Positions 15,256-24,082 of a stretch of DNA of 64,000 nt are shown here, piece by piece. This DNA is from RCIO01 sp040880025 (lineage in GTDB: Bacteria; Pseudomonadota; Alphaproteobacteria; Rhizobiales; Rhizobiaceae), in contig JBBDJD010000021.1 of NCBI GenBank assembly GCA_040880025.1, positions 124,001 through 188,000 on the forward strand, written 5' to 3'. The notes under the pieces were generated by a model. It searched no databases. It was not told the origin of the DNA and saw only the letters and a program-made list of their open reading frames with translations. The position numbers and the translations under genes were made by a program. Each line of letters begins with the position of its first letter. The first letter of the stretch is position 1.

Positions 15256-17019
15256 ATGGTGCTCAGGAACCGCTTTTTCCGTAACCCGCGCGTACAGGTT
15301 GTGCTCTTCCTGGCGGTCGCCGCGGTTTTCGGCGCGGCAACCATCGCCGCGGCTGTCCGGCTGGCGGGGCAGCAGGCCGAGACCCAGCTGCGCGCCAACG
15401 CCGAAGCCGCGCTGGGGCTTCAGGTCGAGACCATTATCAGCCAGTTCGACAAATATCGTCATGTTCCCGCGCTCACGGCGCGAAGGCAGGACGTGCTGAC
15501 CATGGCGGCGGACGGAATTTCACTGCCGGAAACGGCGAGATTGCGGGAGATCGCGGCCATTGTCCGATCCCTTTCGGGCGCGATAGATGCCGCCTTCGTC
15601 ACGCCTCGAGGCGAAATCATCACCACGGCGACAGGATATCTGACGCCCGGCATGATTGCGGGCGGCGAACTGTTGAAAGCCCCTCTCGAAGGCCGTCTTG
15701 GCCGGTCATCGCTTTCGGGCATCGGCGACAAGAACGCCTATGCCTTCTCCACCGGCGTGCGCATCGACCGGCAGGTAGCGGCGATCATCGTCGTGGCAGC
15801 GCCGCTCAATTCGATCGAGCAGACATGGGCCCTTTCGCCCAACCCGATCATTGCCTTCAACGGCGCCGGCAGGCTTGTCGCCGGCAACATATTGGCGCGG
15901 GCGCGCGAAGCCGATATCCGCGAGGCGGTGCTCGAAGGCAACGAGGATGTGGTTTCTCCCGCGGGAAGCAAAATGGAATACATGGTGTTCCGGCGCCACA
16001 TCGTGGCGATGGACTGGACGCTGTTCGCGCTGGTGCCGAAGACGGCGATCGCGGAGGCGCGGCGCAACAGCGCCACCATTGCCGGGCTGGGCGTCGCCCT
16101 TGCCGCGCTGATCGGGATCATCATCATTCTGCGTCTGCACGAGGAGCGGCGCCGGCACAGGCTGGAACGTCTGACGGCACTCAGGCTGGAAAGGCAAGTC
16201 AGGCACCGCACGCGTGAGCTCAGCCAGTCCAACGCGCAACTGGCGGTCGAGGTGGAGGAACGCCGGCTCACGGAATCGGCGCTGCGCAAGGCGCAGAGTG
16301 AACTTGTCCAGTCGACCAAGCTGGCGGCGATCGGCCAGATGTCCGCGGCGCTGGCGCATGAGTACAATCAGCCGCTGGCCGCCATACGCTCCTACGCCGA
16401 CAACGCGCAGCTTCTTCTGCAGAAGCGCAAGTCAGACGATGTGTCGGCCAATCTGAGCCGCATCGCCGCGATGGTCGATCGCATGGCGACACTGTCGAAC
16501 ACGCTCAAGTCCTTCGCCCGCAGGCCGCGCAGCGACCTCGCCGATGTGCACCTGGAGCAGGTCCTGCAAGACACGCTTCTGCTCATCGAACACAAGGCGA
16601 AAGCCGTCGGCATGAAAATCATCAGCAAGCCCGATCCGGCCGCCCGCCTGGTGCGGGCTGGCCCCGTTCGGCTGTCTCAGGTCTTTGTCAATCTCATTTC
16701 CAACGCCATCGATTCCAACCTTCAGACGGGTGCCGAGGAAATCCTGGTCGACTGGCATGCCGACGGCAAGACCACCACAATCCGTGTGAGCGACCGCGGG
16801 CCGGGCATAGGCGACGAAGACATGGCCTCGATATTCGATCCCTTCTTCACCACCAAGGAGCTGGGCGAGGGCCTGGGGCTCGGCCTGTCGATCGCCTACA
16901 ACATTGTCCAGGATTTCGGCGGAAGCCTGACCGCCGGCAACCGCAGGGGCGGCGGCGCGGTGTTCACGGTGAAGCTGAAGAATGCGGAAGTCTCCGCCAG
17001 GGTAGCGGAGCAGGCTTGA
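15256..17019 (+). CDS. dctB: C4-dicarboxylate sensor histidine kinase DctB
   Basis: A 587-residue membrane sensor. A first transmembrane helix (about 13-32) and a second (about 272-292, AGLGVALAALIGIIIIL) flank a periplasmic PAS/Cache-like sensor domain. A coiled segment (about 300-365) leads to the H box AALAHEYNQPLAAIRSYADN, then the N box (SQVFVNLISNAIDSN) and G boxes (DRGPGIG, GLGLGLSIAYNI). The HEYNQPL form is typical of DctB-type kinases. The ATG at 15256 is preferred over 15187, which lacks the conserved start. Its stop is directly followed by the dctD start. Confidence 0.88.
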   Translation: MVLRNRFFRNPRVQVVLFLAVAAVFGAATIAAAVRLAGQQAETQLRANAEAALGLQVETIISQFDKYRHVPALTARRQDVLTMAADGISLPETARLREIAAIVRSLSGAIDAAFVTPRGEIITTATGYLTPGMIAGGELLKAPLEGRLGRSSLSGIGDKNAYAFSTGVRIDRQVAAIIVVAAPLNSIEQTWALSPNPIIAFNGAGRLVAGNILARAREADIREAVLEGNEDVVSPAGSKMEYMVFRRHIVAMDWTLFALVPKTAIAEARRNSATIAGLGVALAALIGIIIILRLHEERRRHRLERLTALRLERQVRHRTRELSQSNAQLAVEVEERRLTESALRKAQSELVQSTKLAAIGQMSAALAHEYNQPLAAIRSYADNAQLLLQKRKSDDVSANLSRIAAMVDRMATLSNTLKSFARRPRSDLADVHLEQVLQDTLLLIEHKAKAVGMKIISKPDPAARLVRAGPVRLSQVFVNLISNAIDSNLQTGAEEILVDWHADGKTTTIRVSDRGPGIGDEDMASIFDPFFTTKELGEGLGLGLSIAYNIVQDFGGSLTAGNRRGGGAVFTVKLKNAEVSARVAEQA

Positions 17020-18354
17020 ATGAGCGGGCGGGGGTCTCCGGAGATCATCCTGATCGATGACGACAACGACCTGCGCCACGCGCTCGAACAGGGCCTGGAG
17101 CTGGAGGGATACTCCGTCGCCAGCTTGTCGCGCGCCGGCGAGGCATTGAGCCTGGTCACGCGCTCCTTTGGCGGCATTGCGGTGTGCGACATCCGGCTGC
17201 CGGAGCTCGACGGCATGGCCTTCCTTTCCAAGGCGCTTGAGATCGATCCGGCGCTGCCCGTCATCCTGATCACCGGCCATGGCGACGTTCCGCTGGCGGT
17301 CCAGGCCATGCGCAACGGCGCCTATGATTTTCTGGAGAAGCCGTTCACCTCCTCACGGCTCTCCGAGCTTTGCGCGCGCGCCCTCGAGAAGCGGCGTCTG
17401 GTTCTGGAAAACAGGACATTGCGCGAGAACCTGTCCGGCGGGGACAGCATGGCCGAAGTGCTGATCGGCAATTCGCCGGCCATGGTTCGCCTGAAAGCAG
17501 AGGTGAAGGCGATCGCCGAAACCGATGCTGATCTGCTGGTCGTGGGTGAGACCGGAGCGGGAAAGGAGGTCGTGTCGCGGGCCGTGCACCGGCTGGGTTC
17601 CCGCGCCGCCGAGCCTTTCGTTGCGATCAACTGCGGCGCGCTGCCGGCCGAGATCGTCGAGTCCGAGCTGTTCGGACACGAAAAGGGAGCGTTTACCGGG
17701 GCGAGCAGCCTGCGCATCGGCAAGCTCGAACATGCCGACGGCGGCACGGTTCTGCTCGACGAGATCGAATCCATGCCGCTTGAACTTCAGGTGAAACTGT
17801 TGCGCGCGCTCGAGGCCAAGCAGATCGAGCGGCTCGGATCGAACCGCGTCATCAACATCGATGTCCGCTTCATCGCCGCCTCGAAAGCCGATCTCAAGGC
17901 GGAGAGCGAAGCTGGCCGGTTTCGCGCCGACCTGTACTACAGGCTCAACGTCGTGAGCATAGCCATTCCGCCATTGCGCAGCCACGCCGAAGACATTCCC
18001 GAACTGTTTTTCCAGCTGGCGCGCGATGCGCGGGCGCGCTACCGGCGCGAAATTCCGGAGATCACTCCTGAACTCCTCGAGCGCCTCAAGGCGCATGACT
18101 GGCCCGGCAATGTGCGCGAATTGCGCAATGTTGCGGACCGTTTCGTGATTGGGCTCGGCACTGAATTCGGACAACAGCGACCCGCGGCGGACAATGACGC
18201 CGCCGCCAGGTTGCCCGACCGGATGGCCGCCTATGAAAGAACCGTCATTGCGACCGCCCTGTCGCGCAACGAGGGTCGTATCCGGCCCGTCTACGAGGAA
18301 CTGGGGATTTCCAGGAAGTCGCTCTACGAGAAGATGAAGAGATACGGCCTCTGA
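17020..18354 (+). CDS. dctD: C4-dicarboxylate sigma-54 response regulator DctD
   Basis: A 444-residue response regulator. The receiver domain spans residues 1-120 with acidic residues at 13-15 and phosphoacceptor D57 in VCDIRLPELDG. The AAA+ domain has Walker A GETGAGKE and the sigma-54 contact loop ESELFGHEKGAFTGA. Walker B is GGTVLLDEIESM, and WPGNVRELRNV follows. The C-terminus ends in a Fis-type helix-turn-helix (about 405-444). It activates sigma-54 RNA polymerase in response to dicarboxylates. A sigma-54 promoter lies just downstream, in front of dctP. Confidence 0.9.
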   Translation: MSGRGSPEIILIDDDNDLRHALEQGLELEGYSVASLSRAGEALSLVTRSFGGIAVCDIRLPELDGMAFLSKALEIDPALPVILITGHGDVPLAVQAMRNGAYDFLEKPFTSSRLSELCARALEKRRLVLENRTLRENLSGGDSMAEVLIGNSPAMVRLKAEVKAIAETDADLLVVGETGAGKEVVSRAVHRLGSRAAEPFVAINCGALPAEIVESELFGHEKGAFTGASSLRIGKLEHADGGTVLLDEIESMPLELQVKLLRALEAKQIERLGSNRVINIDVRFIAASKADLKAESEAGRFRADLYYRLNVVSIAIPPLRSHAEDIPELFFQLARDARARYRREIPEITPELLERLKAHDWPGNVRELRNVADRFVIGLGTEFGQQRPAADNDAAARLPDRMAAYERTVIATALSRNEGRIRPVYEELGISRKSLYEKMKRYGL

Positions 18355-18506
18355 ACCCCATGTGTCGAATGCCACCCATCGACCTGGTATGATGTTACCG
18401 TTTCCACCCATTGTCGATCGTGCGGACCATGCAGGGCTCGGACGCGACAATTTTAACATGTTGTAATCTCTGGTGAACCTTCGATAAGCGTCCCCGCCCT
18501 CCGGGC

Positions 18507-18522
18507 TGGCACACGGTTTGCT
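18507..18522 (+). promoter_or_regulatory. sigma-54 (-24/-12) promoter of dctPQM
   Basis: TGGCAC (18507-18512), five bases, then TTGCT (18518-18522) matches the RpoN consensus TGGCAC-N5-TTGCW exactly. It lies between dctD and dctP, about 62 bases before the dctP ATG. ATTGTCG (18410-18416) and CGACAAT (18445-18451) form an inverted pair upstream that could be an activator site; this last point is tentative. Confidence 0.88.
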
Positions 18523-18584
18523 AACTGTTATCTGTCAGCCGGCAAGCCTGCCGGTATGCATGCATGAACTACCGGGAGGTACAC

Positions 18585-19580
18585 ATGAAATACGTATTGG
18601 GAGCGGTTGCGGCCGCTGCGATCACCGTTGGCGCGAGCCCTGCTCTGGCCAATTGCGATGATGGTGAGATGGTCATCAAGTTCAGCCACGTGGTGGCCGA
18701 GAAGGGTCATCCGAAAGGCGAGGCCGCGCAGCTTTTCGCGCAGCGCATCAATGACGAGATGAACGGCACGGCCTGCATGGAGGTCTACCCGAACACGACG
18801 CTTTATGACGACGACAAGGTCATGGAAGCGCTGCTGCTGGGCGACGTCCAGATTGCCGCGCCGTCGCTGTCGAAGTTCGAGGCCTACACACTCAAATACC
18901 GGGTCTTCGATCTTCCCTTCCTGTTCGCCAGCCTCGATTCGGTCAGCGACTTCAACCAGTCCGATACGGGCAAGGGCCTGCTCACGGTCATGGAGGATGA
19001 AGGCTATACCGGCCTCGGCTACTGGCTGTCGGGGCTCAAGCAGTTCTCGGCCAGCAAGCCGCTGAACGTCCCCTCGGACGCAAACGGGCTGAAGTTCCGC
19101 ATCCAGACCTCCGATGTCGCGGACGCCATGATCCGGGCGATCGGCGGCTCGGCGCAGAAGCTCGCCTTTTCCGAGGTCTATGGCGCGCTTCAGACCGGCG
19201 TCGTCGACGGTCAGGAGAATTCCTGGTGCAATATCTACACCCAGAAGTTCTTCGAGGTGCAGGACGGTATCACCGAGACCAACCATCAGACTCTGGCCTA
19301 TCTGTTGGTGACCTCGACCGAATGGCTCGAGGGTCTTGACCCGGCCGTGCGCGATCAGTTCCTGACGATCACGGATGAGGTCACGCAGGCGGCCAATGCC
19401 GACGTCGCCAACAAGGAAGGCGCCTGCCGCCAGAACATCCTCGACGCGGGCGGCGAGATTCGCGAGCTGACACCAGAGCAGCGCGCCGAATGGGTGTCCA
19501 CCATGAGGCCGGTCTGGGATCAGTTCGAAGCCGACATCGGCAAGGACGTCATTGACGCGGCCGTAGCGGCTGGTTCCTGA
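18585..19580 (+). CDS. dctP: TRAP transporter C4-dicarboxylate-binding protein DctP
   Basis: A 331-residue periplasmic binding protein. A signal peptide covers residues 1-22 (AVAAAAITVGASPALA). The DctP fold is marked by IKFSHVVAEKGHPKG, FDLPFLFASLDSV, GLKFRIQTSDVADAMIRAIGGS and the conserved FSEVYGALQTGVVDGQEN segment, whose arginine in KFRIQ contacts the carboxylate. The ATG at 18585 has GGGAGGT at 18574-18580; an in-frame ATG at 18564 is less likely. First gene of a sigma-54-driven operon with dctQ and dctM. Confidence 0.92.
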   Translation: MKYVLGAVAAAAITVGASPALANCDDGEMVIKFSHVVAEKGHPKGEAAQLFAQRINDEMNGTACMEVYPNTTLYDDDKVMEALLLGDVQIAAPSLSKFEAYTLKYRVFDLPFLFASLDSVSDFNQSDTGKGLLTVMEDEGYTGLGYWLSGLKQFSASKPLNVPSDANGLKFRIQTSDVADAMIRAIGGSAQKLAFSEVYGALQTGVVDGQENSWCNIYTQKFFEVQDGITETNHQTLAYLLVTSTEWLEGLDPAVRDQFLTITDEVTQAANADVANKEGACRQNILDAGGEIRELTPEQRAEWVSTMRPVWDQFEADIGKDVIDAAVAAGS

Positions 19581-19688
19581 TCGAAACGACATCTCCGGCG
19601 CGCCTGCAACCTGGGCGCGCCGGGTTCACGGCCGTACCTGCGACATGACGAACGATCGCCGGCGGCCGATTGGGGAGGGGAGGATCAC

Positions 19689-20384
19689 GTGGAGCTTCTT
19701 TGGCCGACGCTCGCGCTCGTGGCGCTGGTGGTGGTTCTGTTCGCAACCGAACGGCGCTTCCCCGACTTTGTGAGCCGTCTTGAGGAAAACCTCCTCGCCG
19801 CGATTTTGGCGATTATCACCCTCGTCTCGTTCAGCCAGGTTATCGCCCGCTACGGCTTCAACACGGGCTGGAGCGGAGCGCTGGAGTTCACGCGCATCAT
19901 GTTCGCGTGGATGATCCTATTCGGCATGAGCTACGGCGTGAAGCGCGGCATCCACCTTGGCGTGGACGCATTTGTCCGCCTTCTGCCGGCCCGTCTTTTC
20001 CGCTTCGCGGCCCTGTTCGCCGCGTTCTGCGTCTTTCTGTATGCCTTCATGCTGCTGCATGCCGGCTGGCTGGCGCTTCTGGGCGCCGATGTATCGACCA
20101 ATTGGCGCCAGACCGGCGCCATCGGCTACTGGACCTTCATGTTCGACCGGGGCACCGGCCTCGACGACCTTAAATATCCGGTCTGGATGCAACAGGTGTT
20201 CGGGCTGCAGGATCGGGTCCACCGCTGGATTGCTTACATCATGCTGCCGATCGGCCTGACGCTGCTTGCATTCAGGGCGGTCGAAGGCATCGTCGCGATC
20301 GCACGCGGCAGCCGGGAGTTGCTGATCGCCAGCCATGAGGCCGAGGACCTGGTGTCCGAAGCCAAAGGCTCGGTGGCGGACTGA
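19689..20384 (+). CDS. dctQ: TRAP transporter small permease DctQ, long form
   Basis: A 231-residue four-helix membrane subunit, longer than the usual 160-190. Core features are VIARYGFNTGWSGALEFTRIMFAWMILFG (helix 2 and the conserved E-x-x-R) and YGVKRGIHLGVDAF. Extra sequence of roughly 40 residues between helices 3 and 4 (about 130-175, including GAIGYWTFMFDRG and WMQQVFGLQD) accounts for the length. The GTG start at 19689 follows a GGGGAGG-rich ribosome site. It partners dctM, which also carries an insertion. Confidence 0.88.
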   Translation: MELLWPTLALVALVVVLFATERRFPDFVSRLEENLLAAILAIITLVSFSQVIARYGFNTGWSGALEFTRIMFAWMILFGMSYGVKRGIHLGVDAFVRLLPARLFRFAALFAAFCVFLYAFMLLHAGWLALLGADVSTNWRQTGAIGYWTFMFDRGTGLDDLKYPVWMQQVFGLQDRVHRWIAYIMLPIGLTLLAFRAVEGIVAIARGSRELLIASHEAEDLVSEAKGSVAD

Positions 20385-20394
20385 GGCGGCGCAC

Positions 20395-22014
20395 ATGGAA
20401 TCGGCAATTCTCTTCGTACTGGTCCTGGTGCTGCTGTTCACCGGCGTGCCGGTGGCCGTGGCGCTCGGGCTGTCGTCGCTGATAATCATCACCTTCTTCT
20501 CCAACGATTCGGTTTCGTCGGTCGCGCTGCAGCTCTTCACCGCGTCGCAGAACTATACCCTGCTCGCCATTCCCTTCTTCGTGCTTGCCTCGGCCTTCAT
20601 GTCGACCGGCGGCGTGGCGCGGCGCATCATCCGCTTCGCCATTGCAAGCGTCGGTCATTTCCGCGGCGGTCTGGCCATGGCCTCGGTACTGGCCTGCATG
20701 ATGTTTGCCGCACTCTCCGGCTCGTCGCCGGCCACAGTGGTGGCCATCGGAACGATCGCCATCGCCGGCATGCGGCAGGTCGGCTACTCCAAGGAGTTCG
20801 CCGCCGGCATCATCGCCAATGCGGGCACGCTTGGCATCCTGATCCCGCCGTCCATCGTCATGGTCGTCTATTCGGCGGCCACCGACGTGTCCGTCGGCCG
20901 CATGTTTCTGGCCGGCGTCGTGCCGGGCATCGTCGCCGGCCTGATGCTTATGGTGGCGATCTACATCGCCGCCCGCTGGCGCAATCTGCCGGCCGAACCG
21001 TGGAAGGGGTTCCACGAAATCCTGGAGGGCGGCAAGCAGGCCGGCTGGGGCCTGTTCCTGGTCATCATCATTCTGGGCGGCATCTATGGTGGGGTCTTCA
21101 CGCCCACCGAGGCCGCCGCCGTCGCCGCCGTCTACGCCTTCTTCGTTTCTCTCTTCATCTATCGCGACATGGGTCCGATGAAGGGCGTGCGCTGGGTGGC
21201 CGAAGGCGACAGCGACGGCGCAAGGGTCGGCTTTTCGGGCACCGTCTACGGGATCGCCTTCTTCTTCGTATGGATGATCCTGACCTTCTTCGCCACCAAG
21301 GGATGGACGGGCGTGACGTTGTCGGGACGGGCACTGGTGGGCCTGATGATTTCTCTGGTTCTGACGGCTGCCTACATCGTGTGGCGCGATCCGCACTCCA
21401 GTCCGGCAAACATTCCATCCTACATTGTCCGCGGCCTGCCCGTTTGGGGCCGCAACCTGGCGCTGATGGCGCGCAACCTCCTGCCTGCCTTCTTCAACGC
21501 CGAAACCCGCAAGGTCATGATCGACGCCGCGCGCACGACGATCATGCTGATGTTCATCATCGTCAACGCGCTGCTCTTTGCTCATGTCCTGTCGTCGGAG
21601 CGTATTCCGCAGACCATCACGTCGGTCATGCTCGATGCCGGCTTCAACTGGTTCACGTTCCTGATCGCCGTCAATCTCCTGTTGTTGCTGGGCGGCCAGT
21701 TCATGGAGCCGTCGGGCCTGCTGCTGATCGTCGCGCCGGTCGTGTTTCCGATCGCCATGCAGCTTGGCGTCGACCCCGTGCACCTCGGCATCATCATGGT
21801 CGTGAACATGGAGATCGGCATGATCACGCCGCCGATCGGCCTGAACCTGTTCGTGACGTCCGGCATAACCGGCATGAGCCTCATTCAGGTCGTGCGCGCC
21901 GCGCTGCCCTTCGTGGCGGTGCTTTTCCTGTTCCTGATCATCGTGACCTACACGCCGATCCTGTCGACCTGGCTGCCCTATGCGCTGATGGGGCCTGAGA
22001 TCGTCACCCGGTAG
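20395..22014 (+). CDS. dctM: TRAP transporter large permease DctM, with internal insertion
   Basis: A 539-residue permease, about 110 longer than standard DctM. Conserved parts are LSGSSPATVVAIGTIAI (about 107-123), NAGTLGILIPPSIVMVVY (142-159), GGVFTPTEAAAVAAVYA (232-248) and the C-terminal GMITPPIGLNLFVTSGI. Between IYRDM (255-259) and KVMIDAARTT (373-382) lies an insertion with two extra hydrophobic stretches near 283-300 and 314-330. The matching extra segment in DctQ suggests the two pack together. Starts 10 bases after dctQ. Confidence 0.9.
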   Translation: MESAILFVLVLVLLFTGVPVAVALGLSSLIIITFFSNDSVSSVALQLFTASQNYTLLAIPFFVLASAFMSTGGVARRIIRFAIASVGHFRGGLAMASVLACMMFAALSGSSPATVVAIGTIAIAGMRQVGYSKEFAAGIIANAGTLGILIPPSIVMVVYSAATDVSVGRMFLAGVVPGIVAGLMLMVAIYIAARWRNLPAEPWKGFHEILEGGKQAGWGLFLVIIILGGIYGGVFTPTEAAAVAAVYAFFVSLFIYRDMGPMKGVRWVAEGDSDGARVGFSGTVYGIAFFFVWMILTFFATKGWTGVTLSGRALVGLMISLVLTAAYIVWRDPHSSPANIPSYIVRGLPVWGRNLALMARNLLPAFFNAETRKVMIDAARTTIMLMFIIVNALLFAHVLSSERIPQTITSVMLDAGFNWFTFLIAVNLLLLLGGQFMEPSGLLLIVAPVVFPIAMQLGVDPVHLGIIMVVNMEIGMITPPIGLNLFVTSGITGMSLIQVVRAALPFVAVLFLFLIIVTYTPILSTWLPYALMGPEIVTR

Positions 22015-22035
22015 GCACTCCATGCGCGGTCGGAC

Positions 22036-22064
22036 GTGACGGGGCCGTTTTTCGGCCCTGTCAC
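22036..22064 (+). terminator. strong hairpin after dctM, possible operon end
   Basis: A 12-base-pair stem with one G-T pair: GTGAC plus GGGGCCG (22036-22047), loop TTTTT, then CGGCCCT plus GTCAC (22053-22064). There is no T-run after it, so it may be a factor-dependent terminator or an mRNA-stabilising structure. It lies 22 bases after the dctM stop. Confidence 0.5.
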
Positions 22065-22124
22065 CGCGTCAGGTGCATGCCCGGTCCATCGGCCGATGCC
22101 TTCGACTAACGGCGTAGCCGAAAA

Positions 22125-22155
22125 GTAGTAATACAAAAGTATAAAATCCTACTAC
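22125..22155. repeat. A/T-rich nested dyad upstream of the broken ABC gene
   Basis: GTAGTA (22125-22130) and TACTAC (22150-22155) flank an inner dyad ATAC-AAAA-GTAT (22131-22142). The A/T-rich stretch stands out from its GC-rich surroundings and could be a regulator site left from a lost gene cluster. No gene starts directly downstream except the ABC remnant. Confidence 0.4.
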
Positions 22156-22207
22156 GAAGTGAACATTACGGGCTGGAACGCGGGGTTGTGTCTATTGCGC
22201 GCATGGA

Positions 22208-22528
22208 TGTGCCATCGGCACGACCCTCTCCGGCGGCGAGCAGCAGATGCTCGCAATTGGCCGCGCATTGGCGCGCGATCTCAAGCTTCTGCTTCTTGAC
22301 GAGCCTTACGAGGGTCTCGCGCCGGTTGTTCGCCACGACATTGAAAAGGCGCTGATCGAAGTGCGCAACGCCGGCATCACCACGATCATCGTGGAACAGA
22401 ACGCGGTCGCCGCGCTCAAGATCGCCGACCGCGCCATTATCCTCGATACACGCGAACTCGTCTTCAGCGGCTCAGCGAAGGACGTGCTCGAGAATGAAAG
22501 CCTGCGCCACGAATATCTGGCGATCTAG
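22208..22528 (+). pseudogene. truncated LivF-type ABC transporter ATPase
   Basis: Only the C-terminal half of a branched-chain-amino-acid-type ABC ATPase remains. The signature LSGGEQQM (about 22226-22249), Walker B LLLLDEPYEGLAP, the switch histidine region equivalent IIVEQN and the tail VFSGSAKDVL are intact. The N-terminal 130 or so residues with Walker A are absent, and homology stops near 22215 where A/T-rich unrelated sequence begins. No plausible start precedes LSGGE in frame with a ribosome site, so the fragment is probably not functional. It lies just upstream of a tRNA-Gly gene, a common site of recombination. Confidence 0.8.
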
Positions 22529-22606
22529 GAATTGCCCGCCTTCCACCAGGCGGCCCGACATCCATACTTGACAGCTCCTGCCGCTTGACGGTCAATGCTC
22601 GCCGCC

Positions 22607-22680
22607 GCGGGTGTAGCTCAATGGTAGAGCAGCAGCTTCCCAAGCTGAATACGAGGGTTCGATTCCCTTCACCCGCTCCA
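22607..22680 (+). tRNA. tRNA-Gly (anticodon CCC)
   Basis: The 74-base gene folds as a cloverleaf. The acceptor arm is GCGGGTG/CACCCGC, the D arm GCTC/GAGC, the anticodon loop TTCCCAA with CCC at 22639-22641, the T arm AGGG-TTCGATT-CCCT, and an encoded CCA ends at 22680. The anticodon decodes GGG. Flanked upstream by a broken ABC gene. Confidence 0.95.
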
Positions 22681-22824
22681 GTTCGCGTTTCCGGCAAACG
22701 GCCTGCTAAGGGCCGGATGATGTAGGGGCAGAACCCTTGCGCAATACCCAACCCGCGATGCCTTGGTTGCACGCCGGCGCCGGCATGCATATCTGCATCA
22801 ACAGGATTTGCAGGAGACCGCATC

Positions 22825-23091
22825 GTGTCGGCCATCAATCGATTTCTCGGCGATACGCCGCTGCGCGTGGCGCTCAAGCTGATCGTTCTGTCCTTTCTGG
22901 TCGGCATCGTCATGAGCGCCTTCGGCTGGACGCCCTGGGACATCCTGACCGGCATACGCGAGTTCTTCCTGCGGCTGTGGAACATGGGTTTTGATGCCAT
23001 CGCCCGCTTCGGCGACTACATCCTGCTGGGCGCGGCGATTGTCGTGCCGGTGTTCGTCATCCTGCGCATACTGAACTATCGGCGGACCTGA
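22825..23091 (+). CDS. small membrane protein, DUF6460-like
   Basis: An 88-residue protein with two hydrophobic segments (about 15-33 and 66-83) and the pattern LGDTPLRVALKLIVLSFLVG, WTPWDIL, MGFDAI and YILLGAAIVVPVFVILRIL, which fits the DUF6460 family as I recall it. Function is unknown. The GTG at 22825 follows an AGGAGA ribosome site. Its stop abuts the stop of the convergent deacetylase-like gene. Confidence 0.7.
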   Translation: MSAINRFLGDTPLRVALKLIVLSFLVGIVMSAFGWTPWDILTGIREFFLRLWNMGFDAIARFGDYILLGAAIVVPVFVILRILNYRRT

Positions 23092-23994
23092 TCACGCGAA
23101 CGCCGCAGCCGTTTCGAACAGCATTGCGTGGCGCTCCGCCAGTTCATTGATGTTGTAGGCGTAGCCCCCGCCGATGACGCCAACAAGCGGAATGCCGCGC
23201 CCGCGAAATTGTGAAATCACCATCCGGTCCCGCGCGCGAATTCCCTCATTGGTCAGCGAAAGACGCCCAAGCCGGTCCTCTTCGTGTGGGTCGACGCCGG
23301 CATTGTAGAAGACGATTTCGGGCTTTAGCGCCCCGGCCATCCGGTTCAGCGCGTCGCCCAGACCTTCCAGATAGGCTGCGTCGCGCACCGCGTCCGGCAG
23401 CGCTAAATCGTAGCGCGATGGCACCTTGCGCGCCGGGTAGTTCTTTTCCGCATGCAGTGAGAAGGTGAAGACGCGCGGCTCGCTGGCAAAGATTTCCGCC
23501 GTGCCATCGCCCTGATGCACGTCGAGATCGACAACCAGGATCTTGCTCACCCGCCCGCTGGACAGCAGCAGTGAGGCGGCGACGCCGACATCGTTGAACG
23601 TGCAGAAGCCGGCGCCATGAGCCCGGCGGGCATGGTAGCTGCCGCCGGCCGCATTGCAGGCGATCCCCGTGCGCAAGGCGATGTCTGAGGCAATCACCGT
23701 GCCCGCCACCGCCAGCCGCGCGCGACGCGTCACCCGCTCGCTCACCTCGAAACCGATTTCGCTCTCGATCGACCTTGGCACCTCAGAGCGGATCACCTGA
23801 TCCACATAGGCCGCGTCATGCGCCAGACGCAGCCAGGAGGCAGGGGCCGGGGACGATTCCACCAGCGATTCCGCCGTCGCCAGTCCGCGCCGGCGCAGCG
23901 CTTTCATGAGCGCCGTGTACTTTCCCATGGGAAAGCGGTGATTGACCGCGAACTTCGCATCATAGTCGGTGTGGTGGACGATCGGCAGCGCCAT
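23092..23994 (-). CDS. histone deacetylase-like (class II/acetylpolyamine amidohydrolase-type) enzyme
   Basis: A 300-residue arginase/deacetylase-fold enzyme. Landmarks are HRFPMGKY at the start, GGSYHARRAHGAGFCTFND (catalytic histidine region, about 117-135), the zinc ligands in VVDLDVHQGDGTAEIF (D-x-H, about 154-168), a second zinc Asp in YNAGVDPHEEDRLG, and a GVIGGGY glycine loop near the C-terminus. Bacterial members deacylate acetylpolyamines or other small amides; the true substrate is unknown. Divergent from the MATE exporter, which may be coincidental. Confidence 0.88.
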   Translation of the reverse strand: MALPIVHHTDYDAKFAVNHRFPMGKYTALMKALRRRGLATAESLVESSPAPASWLRLAHDAAYVDQVIRSEVPRSIESEIGFEVSERVTRRARLAVAGTVIASDIALRTGIACNAAGGSYHARRAHGAGFCTFNDVGVAASLLLSSGRVSKILVVDLDVHQGDGTAEIFASEPRVFTFSLHAEKNYPARKVPSRYDLALPDAVRDAAYLEGLGDALNRMAGALKPEIVFYNAGVDPHEEDRLGRLSLTNEGIRARDRMVISQFRGRGIPLVGVIGGGYAYNINELAERHAMLFETAAAFA

Positions 23995-24082
23995 GAGCGC
24001 AGTCTATGATGACAGGATGCGGATGGAAATGCCGCGGCTGGCCCTGTCCGCCAGCCTTGCGTGGCGTCGCCAATCCGTGCAG

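Noticed and set aside
18355..18506. Clear DctD enhancer sites upstream of the sigma-54 promoter
   Set aside because: Only one inverted pair (ATTGTCG/CGACAAT, 28 bases apart) was found; it does not match the known DctD site well enough to list on its own.
20272..22023. A 583-codon open frame antisense to dctM
   Set aside because: It lies entirely opposite a well-supported gene, has low-complexity His/Arg/Asp-rich composition and no domain; it is a by-product of GC-rich codon use.
22036..22064. Calling the hairpin after dctM a definite rho-independent terminator
   Set aside because: The stem is strong but no T-run follows, so it is listed only as a possible operon end.
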